NCBI RefSeq assembly: GCF_014305155.1
Contig: NZ_JACRUK010000011.1
Location: forward strand, 29,712 to 93,711
DNA: 64,000 nt
Direction of reading: 5' to 3'
Source: Flavobacterium muglaense
Lineage (GTDB): Bacteria; Bacteroidota; Bacteroidia; Flavobacteriales; Flavobacteriaceae
Position 1 is the stretch's first letter. Each line of letters opens with the position of its first letter. Position numbers and translations under genes: made by a program. The notes beneath the pieces are model-generated. The model was not told the origin of the DNA. It ran no database searches and saw nothing but the letters and a program-made list of their open reading frames with translations. Positions 51,974-61,194 of the stretch are shown here, one piece after another.

Positions 51974-53112
51974 AAGTGGAGGTTTCAAGAAAAGCAAGTT
52001 TTTTCAAGAAAATACTACCCGATAGGGTGGAGATTTTATTGAAAACCGTAGGCTTGAACTTTCTTTTCTTGAAACTGGAACTTACCTTTACTTTCTTTTT
52101 ATTTATTTTTTTATTTTCCTCGTGACCGATAAATATCTTATGAAATGGAATCGAAAAAAGTTGATTTGGATGATGGAAGTTCTTCAGAAAGGGTATGGAT
52201 TTTAAAACAGGAAAAAGAAATATCAAATCCATTCCTATTATTTTCTGTTTTAAAATTCATACTCTTTCCTGGACTTGATTTTGTGGGTATTGAAAATCAC
52301 TTTTAACAAATATTTCTATTTGCCATAAACGTTGTAAAGTGATTTTCAATACTTACAAAAACAATGAAAATATGTTTCCTAGTGCGATGAGGCAGAAGCG
52401 CAGGGAAGTGTGTGGTTTTTTATTTGCTTACTGGGGTGTTTCTGATTGTTTTTATGATGGCTTGATGCCTGAAATAGTGTTCAGTATGCAGGATTTAGTA
52501 TTCAGTAAAGTAAGTTCTTGTAAATTGCTATGGCATCTTGGCCATCGTGAAAACAATTACTTCCTGTTTTCTGGCAAATAAGAAACCACACTCTTGCTGG
52601 CTTTTTGGTTTTATGGGTAGAAAAATGGCTTTATCCATAGGCAAATCAACTACATATTAAAGCCATTTTTCTATTCATAAAAGCAATGCAAACACTACCG
52701 ATTTATGCGGTTTGTTGCTAAAACCATTGATATGTTCTTATGAAAATAAAATATTCTAAGTAATAATAAAGTTGAATCGAAGCAGTGATTGGGGTTTGTG
52801 AAGGACGGTTTTTTGAGTGGCTGGGTGATGCGATGGGAGCTGCTCAAAAAGTTGTCCTGGAGCAAACCCCTTGCGTGTTGGGTGTGGCGGCTGTTTTACA
52901 TAAATGATATTATAACTTCTGGACAAAAACCAAAAAACAATATAAACGCTTTGTGCTGAATTATAATACTCAATTATGTAAAACAGCTTGGGGAAAGTTT
53001 TTGTTGCCTACCACTAAATTTTCTTTTGAATGGTAAACGTTCTAGGGCATACAAAAACTTTTGGAGCGTTGGCAAAGGAGTGACTTATGAAATGTAAAAC
53101 TTCCTTTTTACC
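51974..53112 (+). ncRNA. Candidate large structured RNA: array of consecutive long hairpins
   Basis: This gene-free 1.1-kb stretch is made of successive inverted repeats. Main stems (left/right arm): A 51982-51994/52063-52075 with inner stem and GATA loop at 52021; C 52187-52210/52245-52268 (24 pairs); D 52279-52303/52336-52360 (25 pairs); E 52410-52427/52574-52591 and 52445-52461/52541-52557; F 52609-52633/52657-52681 (25 pairs); G 52683-52718; H 52803-52817/52843-52857 and 52791-52798/52863-52870; I 52890-52915/52961-52987; J 52994-53008/53046-53061; K 53074-53081/53099-53107. The arms differ in sequence from hairpin to hairpin. All twelve transition-type differences counted in C, D, E, F and H are G-U pairs in a + strand transcript. 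I know no matching RNA family; phage-linked giant RNAs (GOLLD, ROOL) are the nearest idea. No clear promoter is seen. Confidence 0.6.
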
Positions 53113-53289
53113 ACCGAACGAAAAAGAATATTCTCGTTATTGAAAACGTAATTAGTGAAATGAAGCAAACAAAGAATTGATGCTAGGAATACTTGGACTA
53201 GGAGCGATTTTTGTGCAGCTGAATGAGATAATGGATTATGGAAATTCCTAAAACATATAGTGTTATTTTTATATTTGCTTCTTTCTTAA

Positions 53290-56289
53290 TCAAGTAAGTC
53301 TTTCCTCAATCAAATCTTTCCAAATTACAAAACCTTTCCTGTCGGTTGAATAATCGTGAAGTATTCTACTGAAATTATCTGGAGGATTTTCTATAAAAGA
53401 TTGTCTTCCATCATTTCTAATGGTATTTAGATAGTTATCAACTTGTTTTAATTTATCAGGAAGTGATTTTTTGTCATTATCAAAATGCCAAATATAAGTT
53501 GCTTCTTCAGTATTTAAGGTTTCTAAAACGATATGAAATCCTGTTTTTCCTGCTAGAAGAAAAACAAATGAAAATGGATTCAAAACAAATCGAATTTTAA
53601 GAATAGTTCTCTCGTGATTATTGGCTAAATATTGTAAATGTGTTTGGTGCTTGTAATTTTGATTTTGCAAAAAATCATTCAATAATTCATCTCCAGAGTC
53701 ATATAACTTGGCATACTTTTCATTTTGTAATTGATTTATATCTAGTAAATTTTCTTTACCAATCGTGTTGGGTTTTCCCAAGTAAGTCTTTGCAATAAAC
53801 TTAAACTTTACACTTTCAATCAATTCTTCGGTTATCTTTTCTAGATCATTGGATAGTGCCAATTGCGAAATTAGTATTCCATTTTCAAATTCAGCGTGAA
53901 TAGTGACCGTGATGTTTCTTACTTTGAGTGTTTTGAAAAAATAAGTTTTCAAAACTTCAAATTCGGGTCTTATTTCATAATTTTCAATATCAAATTCAAG
54001 CTCGGTTTTCATTTCTGGAACCTCATATTTAAAAGAGATACTTCCGTACCGAAATTCAAGTTTTTCAAATGGAATTTTTACTTTTTTATCAATACTAAAA
54101 TTGTTTTTCGGAACAATAATATCTTCTTCGGGTTCATCAAATAAAGTCGCTTGTTTGTCAATTTTTCTGTAATAGACATTTCTTTTCAGAAACATTTTAT
54201 TCAAATAATCAATCTTGATATCACGATAATCATAAATTGTAGGTGTTATTTCTGAACGTTGTACTCTACCAATGTATTGGATTAATTTTCCTTCAAAGGA
54301 AAACGGATATACTAGAAAAAGACAATTGGCATTTTGCAAATCGGTTCCTTCTCCAAAGAATTGACCTGTTGTTATAACTACCTGATAGTTTCCTTCTTTT
54401 AGTAATTTCCATTTTGAGTTTTTACTGCTTTCAGAATCTTCACCGCTTAACGTAATTATTTCGTAAGACTGCTTTAAATACTGATAGAGCGAGTCAATAT
54501 GTTCTTTTCGTTCGGTAATAATAATTACTTTTTTTAACGATTTTAATTCATTGATAACATCTTCAAGAATTGCTTTGTTCCTTGTAGAATCGTGAACTAG
54601 GATTTTTGATAATGTCTCAAATTTGTCTGTTTTTGAATTGAAAGGCACATCAAGATCGGTATTTCGAATAATGATTTTTGGTTTTTTTGAGGTGCTTATT
54701 TCATCAGATTTTATTTCTGCAATCATATCACCCAAATGAATAAAAATCAATTTGCTATCATTGTATTTTCGGAATGGTGTTGCCGTTAATCCATACAAAT
54801 AAAAGGTTTGTAATTTTGAAATTGTATTTCTGAATGTTTCCGCAGGAATATGATGGCATTCGTCCAAAATAATAGTCCCAAAAGCATTCAAAAGTTTCTC
54901 TCCATCCGGTTTCTCCAATTCTTTTGATAGACTTTGAATCATTGCAACTGTTATCTGCTTACCGATTTTTGTTTTTCCTTGGCCAATTTTTCCAATCTCA
55001 TTTTTTGGAATTCCAAGAAAAGTTTCAATTCGCTCAATCCATTGGTCGGCAATTTGTTTGCGATGTGTGATGATTAATGCAGGTTGTTTTTTCTCTGCAA
55101 TAATTTTTAGTCCAACGATAGTTTTTCCAGAACCTGGAGGAGCTACAATTACTCCTAAATCTTTCTTTGCAATCGTGTCAATCACTATTTGCTGATGTTC
55201 TCGGAGTTGTGCATTGAATAAGAAAGAAACCTCCTTTGATTTTTTTCTTTCATCTTTAAAATCGTATTCAATATTATTTGCTCTACAAAATCGAATTATT
55301 TTCCCTGTAAAACCTCTAGGAATTATGACTTCGTTTTCCGTTTCTTCAACTAGTTTGAAATACCGCTCTGTTCCAAAAGTACTTTTACCCATCTTCTTTT
55401 TTATTAAAAAATGGGTATTTATAAAATTCAATTCTTCTTTTAGAAAATTAATTAGTGGAGTTGGAATAGCATTGCGATTAATTTTGACCACATTTGCCAA
55501 TCGTATCGTTAACTTTTCATTGTATAATTTAGGTACAATCGAAGCAATACTGTTTTGTTGGGTATAATGAATTTGATATAATTCATCCAATTTTATTGTC
55601 GAAATTTTTTGAATATTTTTTATAAAATCCCATTGGTTTGGAATTGGTTCAAGACTTTCTATATCAATAAAACAACTGTTTCCTTGTTCAAATGTTTTTT
55701 TATACAAAGGAAGTGCTATCAAATTTCCAAATCCTTTTCCAGATAGAAAATCTTGATTAGGAAACATTCGGTCAAAACTAGAACTTTTGTCAAATAAAGA
55801 AAAAACGCCAGTTTGCTCTAGAATTGAAATGAAAATCTTTCTGCTTTTTATAGCTGGATAGGGTTGTTCAAAAAATATCCAAACGTGTCCGCCTTTACCA
55901 GATCGAGAGCGTTCCAAATAGGCAGGAATTCCTTTTTGAGTACAAGTATTTATAAATTTTTTGCAGTCCTCAAGCCAATCTACTTTGTCAAAATCGGCAA
56001 CAATAAACCAAGAAGTATTATCTTTAAGTAAAGGATAGATACCAATATGTTGTTCGCCGTTTAGGTGTTTTTCAATTTCCTTATCAGTGAATGTCAAATA
56101 TTCTTTATCAGCATAATTTTGAAAAGTTCCACCATTCATTTTATGAGCTCGATACCGATATGGGTCATAAAAATAGGCTGGCATATAGCCACTTTTACTC
56201 CCTTTTTCCCAACGAACTGCAAACACATCTTCTCTTCCTGCAAACACAGATTTGAAAAGTTGGATGTCATTTGTTGAACTTAATGGCAT
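53290..56289 (-). CDS. TOTE-type archaeo-eukaryotic primase fused to SF2 helicase
   Basis: A 999-residue fusion. The N-terminal 230 residues fit the archaeo-eukaryotic primase of TOTE conflict systems: WFIVADFDKVDW with the catalytic Asp99 and Asp101, and SGKGGHVWIFFE with His135. A superfamily 2 helicase follows: APPGSGKT at 383-390, DECHH at 476-480, GLTATPFRK, and motif VI QYIGRVQRSE. The last 280 residues are unassigned. TOTE systems are proposed to copy or label invading nucleic acids and to work with nucleases in defence; a nuclease partner could be the GHKL-nuclease protein two genes upstream. It is an isolated gene after the hairpin array, with 215 bp to its nearest upstream neighbour. 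Confidence 0.85.
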   Translation of the reverse strand: MPLSSTNDIQLFKSVFAGREDVFAVRWEKGSKSGYMPAYFYDPYRYRAHKMNGGTFQNYADKEYLTFTDKEIEKHLNGEQHIGIYPLLKDNTSWFIVADFDKVDWLEDCKKFINTCTQKGIPAYLERSRSGKGGHVWIFFEQPYPAIKSRKIFISILEQTGVFSLFDKSSSFDRMFPNQDFLSGKGFGNLIALPLYKKTFEQGNSCFIDIESLEPIPNQWDFIKNIQKISTIKLDELYQIHYTQQNSIASIVPKLYNEKLTIRLANVVKINRNAIPTPLINFLKEELNFINTHFLIKKKMGKSTFGTERYFKLVEETENEVIIPRGFTGKIIRFCRANNIEYDFKDERKKSKEVSFLFNAQLREHQQIVIDTIAKKDLGVIVAPPGSGKTIVGLKIIAEKKQPALIITHRKQIADQWIERIETFLGIPKNEIGKIGQGKTKIGKQITVAMIQSLSKELEKPDGEKLLNAFGTIILDECHHIPAETFRNTISKLQTFYLYGLTATPFRKYNDSKLIFIHLGDMIAEIKSDEISTSKKPKIIIRNTDLDVPFNSKTDKFETLSKILVHDSTRNKAILEDVINELKSLKKVIIITERKEHIDSLYQYLKQSYEIITLSGEDSESSKNSKWKLLKEGNYQVVITTGQFFGEGTDLQNANCLFLVYPFSFEGKLIQYIGRVQRSEITPTIYDYRDIKIDYLNKMFLKRNVYYRKIDKQATLFDEPEEDIIVPKNNFSIDKKVKIPFEKLEFRYGSISFKYEVPEMKTELEFDIENYEIRPEFEVLKTYFFKTLKVRNITVTIHAEFENGILISQLALSNDLEKITEELIESVKFKFIAKTYLGKPNTIGKENLLDINQLQNEKYAKLYDSGDELLNDFLQNQNYKHQTHLQYLANNHERTILKIRFVLNPFSFVFLLAGKTGFHIVLETLNTEEATYIWHFDNDKKSLPDKLKQVDNYLNTIRNDGRQSFIENPPDNFSRILHDYSTDRKGFVIWKDLIEERLT

Positions 56290-56504
56290 AATTTAGATTA
56301 TTCAAAGAGTCTGTTTTTAAATAAAACACAAGTGAATTAGAATGTTTTAGATATGAATGCGATTAGGAAATTAAATAAACAGCAACACTTGATTTAGTAA
56401 TACTTTGACTAAATGAGGATTTTGTACAGATGAATGAGATAATGGGTTTCTTCTATTAGATTAACTATTACAGCATCATTAATAACATCTATTTATTCAC
56501 CCAG

Positions 56505-57893
56505 TTATTCACCCACTTTTGGATTGATATAATGTATTATCCAAACACCTCCTTTTGTACCTTCTCTTTCTAATAAACCTTCTTTCTTAAGATCATCTAT
56601 ATTATTATCTAATGCAGTAGCACTAAAATCAACTAGTTGTTGTAATGTAGCTTTTTTAATTTTATTATTATTATGAATTGCAGTGAGGATTACTATTTGT
56701 TTTTCGGATAAATTATTCACCCACTTATTCACCCACATTTCGAAATCAAAAGGACGTCGGAAAATGACTGTAAACATTCCATCTGTATTAAATTCGGGTG
56801 GTGTTAATCCTTCTTCTTCCATCAAATCACGCATTCTGCTTATGCCAGAACCTATTTGTTCTACTAAACGCATTCTTTCAAATAATCCGAAAATTAAAGG
56901 ATTTCGGCTTGAACTTTTTTTACCAAATTCATTTTTAGTAATAGAACTTACTAATCCGCCAGGATTTGTAATCTCAACACGATCATTGAATAATTCGATT
57001 GTAATTCTTCCGCCTTTGTCGAAATAATCTCTGTGAGCTAGTGAATTTATAATGGCTTCTTTAAAAACAGTTTCGGGAATTTCCCAAAGTTCTTTTCTTG
57101 CTTTACCACCTTCACTTTCGATATCATATCGAACATTCAGTTTGGATTTAAGCCAAAGCATACTTTGTTGGTACTGTTGAAAAAGTGTGCCTCCCATTAT
57201 TTTATCATCAATAATGTATCTTTTGTATAAACCATCGAAAGCTACACAACGAATAACTGCTTTTTCAAAAAAGCGTTCCGGTTCTTTTGCAAAAAATAAA
57301 ACGGTTCCGTTTTTAAAAAAACCATCATTACTGATTAATTTCAAATTACTAAAAACTTGCTCGTCTGAAGTTTTATTTACTAATCCCGCTTCAAAACGGA
57401 ATGTGTCAATGTTTTCTTTTGGTATGTCTGTGGTGAAGTCAACTTCTTTGCAAGAAGCTTCATCAAAATAGATTTTTTCAGCTTGCTGAAAAAAGTTTCT
57501 CATTTCTTCAACAGTAGTCAGTTTTTGTGAATTTGGACCTTGACGGACATAAATTGCACCTGATAAAACATACGGTTTATTTTGTCCTGACGGCACTTCA
57601 ATGACAGCTACATTTTTGCCTTCAACATCAGCAATATAGAATTCACATTGTAATGCTGGCGAAATTTCTCCGATAGAGTTTTGTATTGCTGAACGTTTGG
57701 CATTATCAATATTTACTCCTTGAATAACATTTTTGTCATCTACACCAATTAACACAACTCCTCCAGAAGCATTTGCAAAAGCGCACACTTCTTCTGTAAC
57801 TCCTTTTAGATTAGTAGGTAGGTTTACTTTGAATTCGGCATTATAGCCTTCTCCAGAGTTTACTATTGATTTTATTTCGGTTGGGTTGAGCAT
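56505..57893 (-). CDS. Schlafen/AlbA-type ATP-binding regulator protein
   Basis: A 462-residue protein with an N-terminal AlbA_2 (Schlafen-like) domain at about 8-130: YNAEFKVNLP, VCAFANASGGVVLIGVDD, IYVRQGPNSQKLT. A degenerate GHKL-type ATPase part follows (KEAIINSLAHRDYFDKGG, VEITNPGGLV), and a C-terminal winged helix (IKKATLQQLVDFSATALDNNI). This layout is common in proteins annotated as ATP-binding transcriptional regulators and often found in defence islands. It lies 33 bp downstream of the GHKL-nuclease gene, so both are probably co-transcribed. Role in defence is inferred from context. Confidence 0.83.
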   Translation of the reverse strand: MLNPTEIKSIVNSGEGYNAEFKVNLPTNLKGVTEEVCAFANASGGVVLIGVDDKNVIQGVNIDNAKRSAIQNSIGEISPALQCEFYIADVEGKNVAVIEVPSGQNKPYVLSGAIYVRQGPNSQKLTTVEEMRNFFQQAEKIYFDEASCKEVDFTTDIPKENIDTFRFEAGLVNKTSDEQVFSNLKLISNDGFFKNGTVLFFAKEPERFFEKAVIRCVAFDGLYKRYIIDDKIMGGTLFQQYQQSMLWLKSKLNVRYDIESEGGKARKELWEIPETVFKEAIINSLAHRDYFDKGGRITIELFNDRVEITNPGGLVSSITKNEFGKKSSSRNPLIFGLFERMRLVEQIGSGISRMRDLMEEEGLTPPEFNTDGMFTVIFRRPFDFEMWVNKWVNNLSEKQIVILTAIHNNNKIKKATLQQLVDFSATALDNNIDDLKKEGLLEREGTKGGVWIIHYINPKVGE

Positions 57894-57926
57894 TTTTGAG
57901 TATTCTAAATTAGTTGTAAAAAGGAG

Positions 57927-59942
57927 TTAATTTAATTGGCCATTTATTGCGATTTTTGTTAACTCATCAGATGCGTCTTTGTTTAACAGAATGCCTTTTT
58001 GCTCCAAACCATCAATTACAAATTCTTTAAAATCTAATTTATTAATTAAATGTTTGTGTTTTATTTCAAATAATTTAAACAAATCATCCCAAGTCATTGC
58101 ATATATTTCGTAATTTCTTATAGATTGAACTAAAAATTTTTTCCCTTTTATTTTTTGATTTTCATATAAATCTGTAATATAACTGTCAACTTTTTTACCT
58201 ACTAAAATAAACTTCCAATTTCTGTATGAGCTATTAAAGCGCTCTTCCTCAATAATAATTCTCAGGTATCTTTCTACTTGTTGAAATTGTTCATTACCAA
58301 TAATGACACTAGGTCTTTTTAATTCAACAATTATATTCTCTTCAATAGTTAAGTCATTGCTGTTTGGATCTGGAACATCAGATTTTCTACATATAAATAT
58401 ATCAGGTCTTTTTAGTTTTTCTTTAGTTTCAATTTTTTCAGGGGTTGTGTTTTTAATTTCTAAATGAATGAAGTAGTTATTCAAAAGAATCTCAAAGTTT
58501 TTATCAGCTGAAACTAAATGATATTGCTCACCAAAAAGCCAATAATTATCTTCAATTACTTTTTGAATATGGTCTCTTTCGTTTGTGAATTTTTCTAAAT
58601 CATAGATTAATGTTTTTAAAATTTGAACAATATTAAATCTATTCTCTAAAAATTTAATCAAAGTTGTAATATGTGAAAGTTTAGTTTTCTTTAAAGTTTT
58701 TGAGAGTTCATTTCTTTCATCATCTGTTAGATTAACTACATTATCAATAATGTCAAGCACGCTTTCTCTTTGTTCTGTATCCAATAACAAATTTAAAAAA
58801 CCTACTATTGTTTTACTTTGAGCAATTTTTAATCCTTGAAAAATTTTTGGCTGAACACTATACAATTCTTTAATAACAGTTTCTAAATCTGTTTTTCTAA
58901 ATTGTTCATACGGATTATTCTTAAATTCAGGGAATACTTTGTTTTTATTAAATTTATCAATCAGTTCGTTCGCTTTTTCATCTCTAATGAATGCCTTTTC
59001 TTTTTCTGCAACAAATTCATTTAATAATTCTACTAAAACTTTAAATGTACTATCTGATTGATTTTTTCCAGAGAATTCAAATACAGGTTGGTCATTTTTT
59101 GTGATTTTGAAATCATCAAAATAAATTGATTCAATGTATACTGAATGATGAAAATCAACAGCTTTATTGTTAAAAGAAGTGTGCTTTTTATAGGTTTCTT
59201 TTTTACTGCTATTTAAAAAGTAGTAATAATATTTATCTCCAATTTTTTCATTCCATCTAATGTAACTAACCTTAAAAGTTAAGTTACCAATTATTAAATC
59301 CTTATTTTCAGTTTCTGCTATAATTGAAAAATAATCTAATGGAATTCCATTGATATTAATTTTATAGTTCTTTTCCAGATTTAGGTATAAAAACCAACCA
59401 AATTCACTAGATAGATATTTTTCAAATTCATCATTTTCCAATAAATCACCAGTCAATGAATAAAAGCTTTGAAAAGTTACATTAGTTCCAGTTGCTTTCT
59501 TTTTTGAAACAATTGTATCTAAAGTTGAAAAATCCTGAATATCTGATTTATTGATTTCGATATTATAATTAAGAAACTCTCCCTTATTCGAAAGAAATGT
59601 AGTATTCCAAGTTGCTTTATTACAAAAAGTTGAAAACGAATATCTTCCTTTGCCTTTCTTACCTTTTATAAAACCTGTTTCTGAAAATGAGTTTGCTTTG
59701 ATTGAAACCATAAAATTTCCAAAAGTTTCGGAAATGTTTTCAATATTAATTCCTGAACCATTATCTGAAATAGAAAAATTATTGATAAATCCAATTTCAT
59801 TTGCCTCATAATTTATGTTTATTATTGAAGCATCTGCATCAAAACCATTCCAAATATATTCAGCTATTGCTTTTTTGTAGTCTGATGGTAATCCACTACC
59901 TTCTATACTCTTCGAAGTAAGCTTTGTTGTATGCTTTTTCAT
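57927..59942 (-). CDS. GHKL (HSP90-like) ATPase with C-terminal PD-(D/E)xK nuclease-like domain
   Basis: A 671-residue protein. The N-terminus is a GHKL ATPase: AEYIWNGFDADA (Glu28, Asn32), ISDNGSGI (Asp60) and the lid GKKGKGRYSF near 93-102. The middle (310-460) is helical. The C-terminus has the nuclease-like pattern IEDNYWLFGEQYH, KRPDIFICRK (Asp514), then NIIVELKRPS (Glu540, Lys542), which fits PD-(D/E)xK enzymes related to the Shedu/DUF4263 type. ATP-gated nucleases of this kind are typical defence effectors. It starts 202 bp after the HNH gene and precedes the Schlafen-like gene by 33 bp. No substrate can be read from it. Confidence 0.8.
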   Translation of the reverse strand: MKKHTTKLTSKSIEGSGLPSDYKKAIAEYIWNGFDADASIININYEANEIGFINNFSISDNGSGINIENISETFGNFMVSIKANSFSETGFIKGKKGKGRYSFSTFCNKATWNTTFLSNKGEFLNYNIEINKSDIQDFSTLDTIVSKKKATGTNVTFQSFYSLTGDLLENDEFEKYLSSEFGWFLYLNLEKNYKININGIPLDYFSIIAETENKDLIIGNLTFKVSYIRWNEKIGDKYYYYFLNSSKKETYKKHTSFNNKAVDFHHSVYIESIYFDDFKITKNDQPVFEFSGKNQSDSTFKVLVELLNEFVAEKEKAFIRDEKANELIDKFNKNKVFPEFKNNPYEQFRKTDLETVIKELYSVQPKIFQGLKIAQSKTIVGFLNLLLDTEQRESVLDIIDNVVNLTDDERNELSKTLKKTKLSHITTLIKFLENRFNIVQILKTLIYDLEKFTNERDHIQKVIEDNYWLFGEQYHLVSADKNFEILLNNYFIHLEIKNTTPEKIETKEKLKRPDIFICRKSDVPDPNSNDLTIEENIIVELKRPSVIIGNEQFQQVERYLRIIIEEERFNSSYRNWKFILVGKKVDSYITDLYENQKIKGKKFLVQSIRNYEIYAMTWDDLFKLFEIKHKHLINKLDFKEFVIDGLEQKGILLNKDASDELTKIAINGQLN

Positions 59943-60144
59943 AAAATCATCGTGTAAATAAAAAAGTATAAAAATATAAATAATTCAGTATATATTCTCT
60001 GGTACGAAATATTAAGTTTGAGTTATTTTCTTTTATACTAAATTCCTTTTCTAATGCAGTTAAATTTATCATCGTCCATAAAAACAATTCAATGAATTGA
60101 TTGGTAGTTAAGGTATTAACTTTTTTCTCTTTGATTACTTGAGT

Positions 60145-61194
60145 TTATAAAAAGTGTAAAATTTCTTTTCTTAATTCCTCACTTGATATTCCTCTTTTTT
60201 TTGATAGTTCTTTAATTTGAGAATCTGGATATTTGATTTTTTTCTCGATTAATTGTAAAATTAGGTCTTTATGAAAAGTGTATCTTCCATTTATTTTAAA
60301 TATTGATAGAAATTGTTTGATATGAGTTTCATTTGATAAGATTAATTTTTCAATTACAAAATCAGAATTTGTTTTGATTTTTTCAAATTCTCGTGTGTAA
60401 AATACCTTAAATTTAAAATCATTTGTAAATGAATATTGATTTGAAGTTGGACTAATTTTTTTTAAATCTTCATCTATTTTAAACTCTTTAGCTTTTTTAA
60501 ATTTTGAATTACAAGTATAACAAGATGGAACAAAGTTATACAAACATAAAGAATAGAATTTATGAGTTTTTTGAGGAATGACGTGATCTAAAGTAAAATG
60601 ATTATGTCCGTTTTTGAAATTAAATTTTTTTATTTCATCACGAATTTCTTTTGTTAATCCAATTTCATCTATGTTAGAGAATGTTAAAGTCTTACGTTTA
60701 TCAATTACAGCATTTGCTCTTTTTTCTCCTATCCCTTTTATGATTTGTAAATCATAAATATCTACTCTATTTATAAAATCAATAAAATCGAAATAATCAT
60801 TTAAATCCGTAAAAGCGTTAATATATTCTATCCCGCAGTAATGACAAGTTTTAAATTTAAAATGATTTTTTTGCATAAAGAATTCGGCAATTTTTGGCTG
60901 ATTACTTTTGTAGTCAAAAAGTGCTTCAAATTTGTTTTTAATTATTTTTTTTGATTTAACTGTTTTTGAAACATTCAGTTTTTTAGAATATATTTCAATA
61001 TCTGGATTTAAATCAATTAAATCTTCAAAATCAAGAGTAACAAGCTTCTGAAAATTTAGAGGTTTGCCTTTATACTTTATTTTTTTTAAATGCTTATTAA
61101 TTTCATCCGTTTTAGATTTGTCTAAACAATCATAATAGGCTTGTTTAAATGAAATTAATTCATTTGGATCTTGAGGGTAATTTATCTTATTCAT
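60145..61194 (-). CDS. HNH endonuclease of a Septu-like operon, with helix-hairpin-helix insertion
   Basis: A 349-residue protein. Zinc-binding pairs CHYC (Cys117, Cys120) and CYTC (Cys225, Cys228) frame the HNH core [10 protein letters not shown] (His199, Asp203-His204). Between the first Cys pair and the HNH is an insertion with [15 protein letters not shown] (about 151-165), a helix-hairpin-helix that binds DNA without sequence preference. The N-terminal 110 residues are basic and helical. It overlaps the upstream ATPase gene by 8 bp, matching the PtuA-PtuB (ATPase-HNH) order of Septu anti-phage systems. The HhH insertion is not a standard PtuB feature that I know. Confidence 0.82.
   Translation of the reverse strand: MNKINYPQDPNELISFKQAYYDCLDKSKTDEINKHLKKIKYKGKPLNFQKLVTLDFEDLIDLNPDIEIYSKKLNVSKTVKSKKIIKNKFEALFDYKSNQPKIAEFFMQKNHFKFKTCHYCGIEYINAFTDLNDYFDFIDFINRVDIYDLQIIKGIGEKRANAVIDKRKTLTFSNIDEIGLTKEIRDEIKKFNFKNGHNHFTLDHVIPQKTHKFYSLCLYNFVPSCYTCNSKFKKAKEFKIDEDLKKISPTSNQYSFTNDFKFKVFYTREFEKIKTNSDFVIEKLILSNETHIKQFLSIFKINGRYTFHKDLILQLIEKKIKYPDSQIKELSKKRGISSEELRKEILHFL

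Noticed and set aside
51972..52232. Open frame of 86 codons on the minus strand
   Set aside because: It is rich in K, F and I, has no protein-like pattern, and lies across hairpins A and C of the structured region.
52339..52581. Open frame of 80 codons on the plus strand
   Set aside because: It runs through hairpins D and E, including both arms of E; composition is explained by the repeats.
51974..53112. Integron attC array
   Set aside because: Although GTTGGGT at 52878 fits the GTTRRRY end, other units lack paired RYYYAAC/GTTRRRY ends, there are no cassettes between hairpins and no integron integrase is seen.
51974..53112. CRISPR array
   Set aside because: Hairpins differ from one another in sequence and spacing; there is no direct repeat unit and no cas gene.
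51974..53112. Retron msr-msd
   Set aside because: No reverse transcriptase gene is present in the window, and the region is far longer than a retron RNA.
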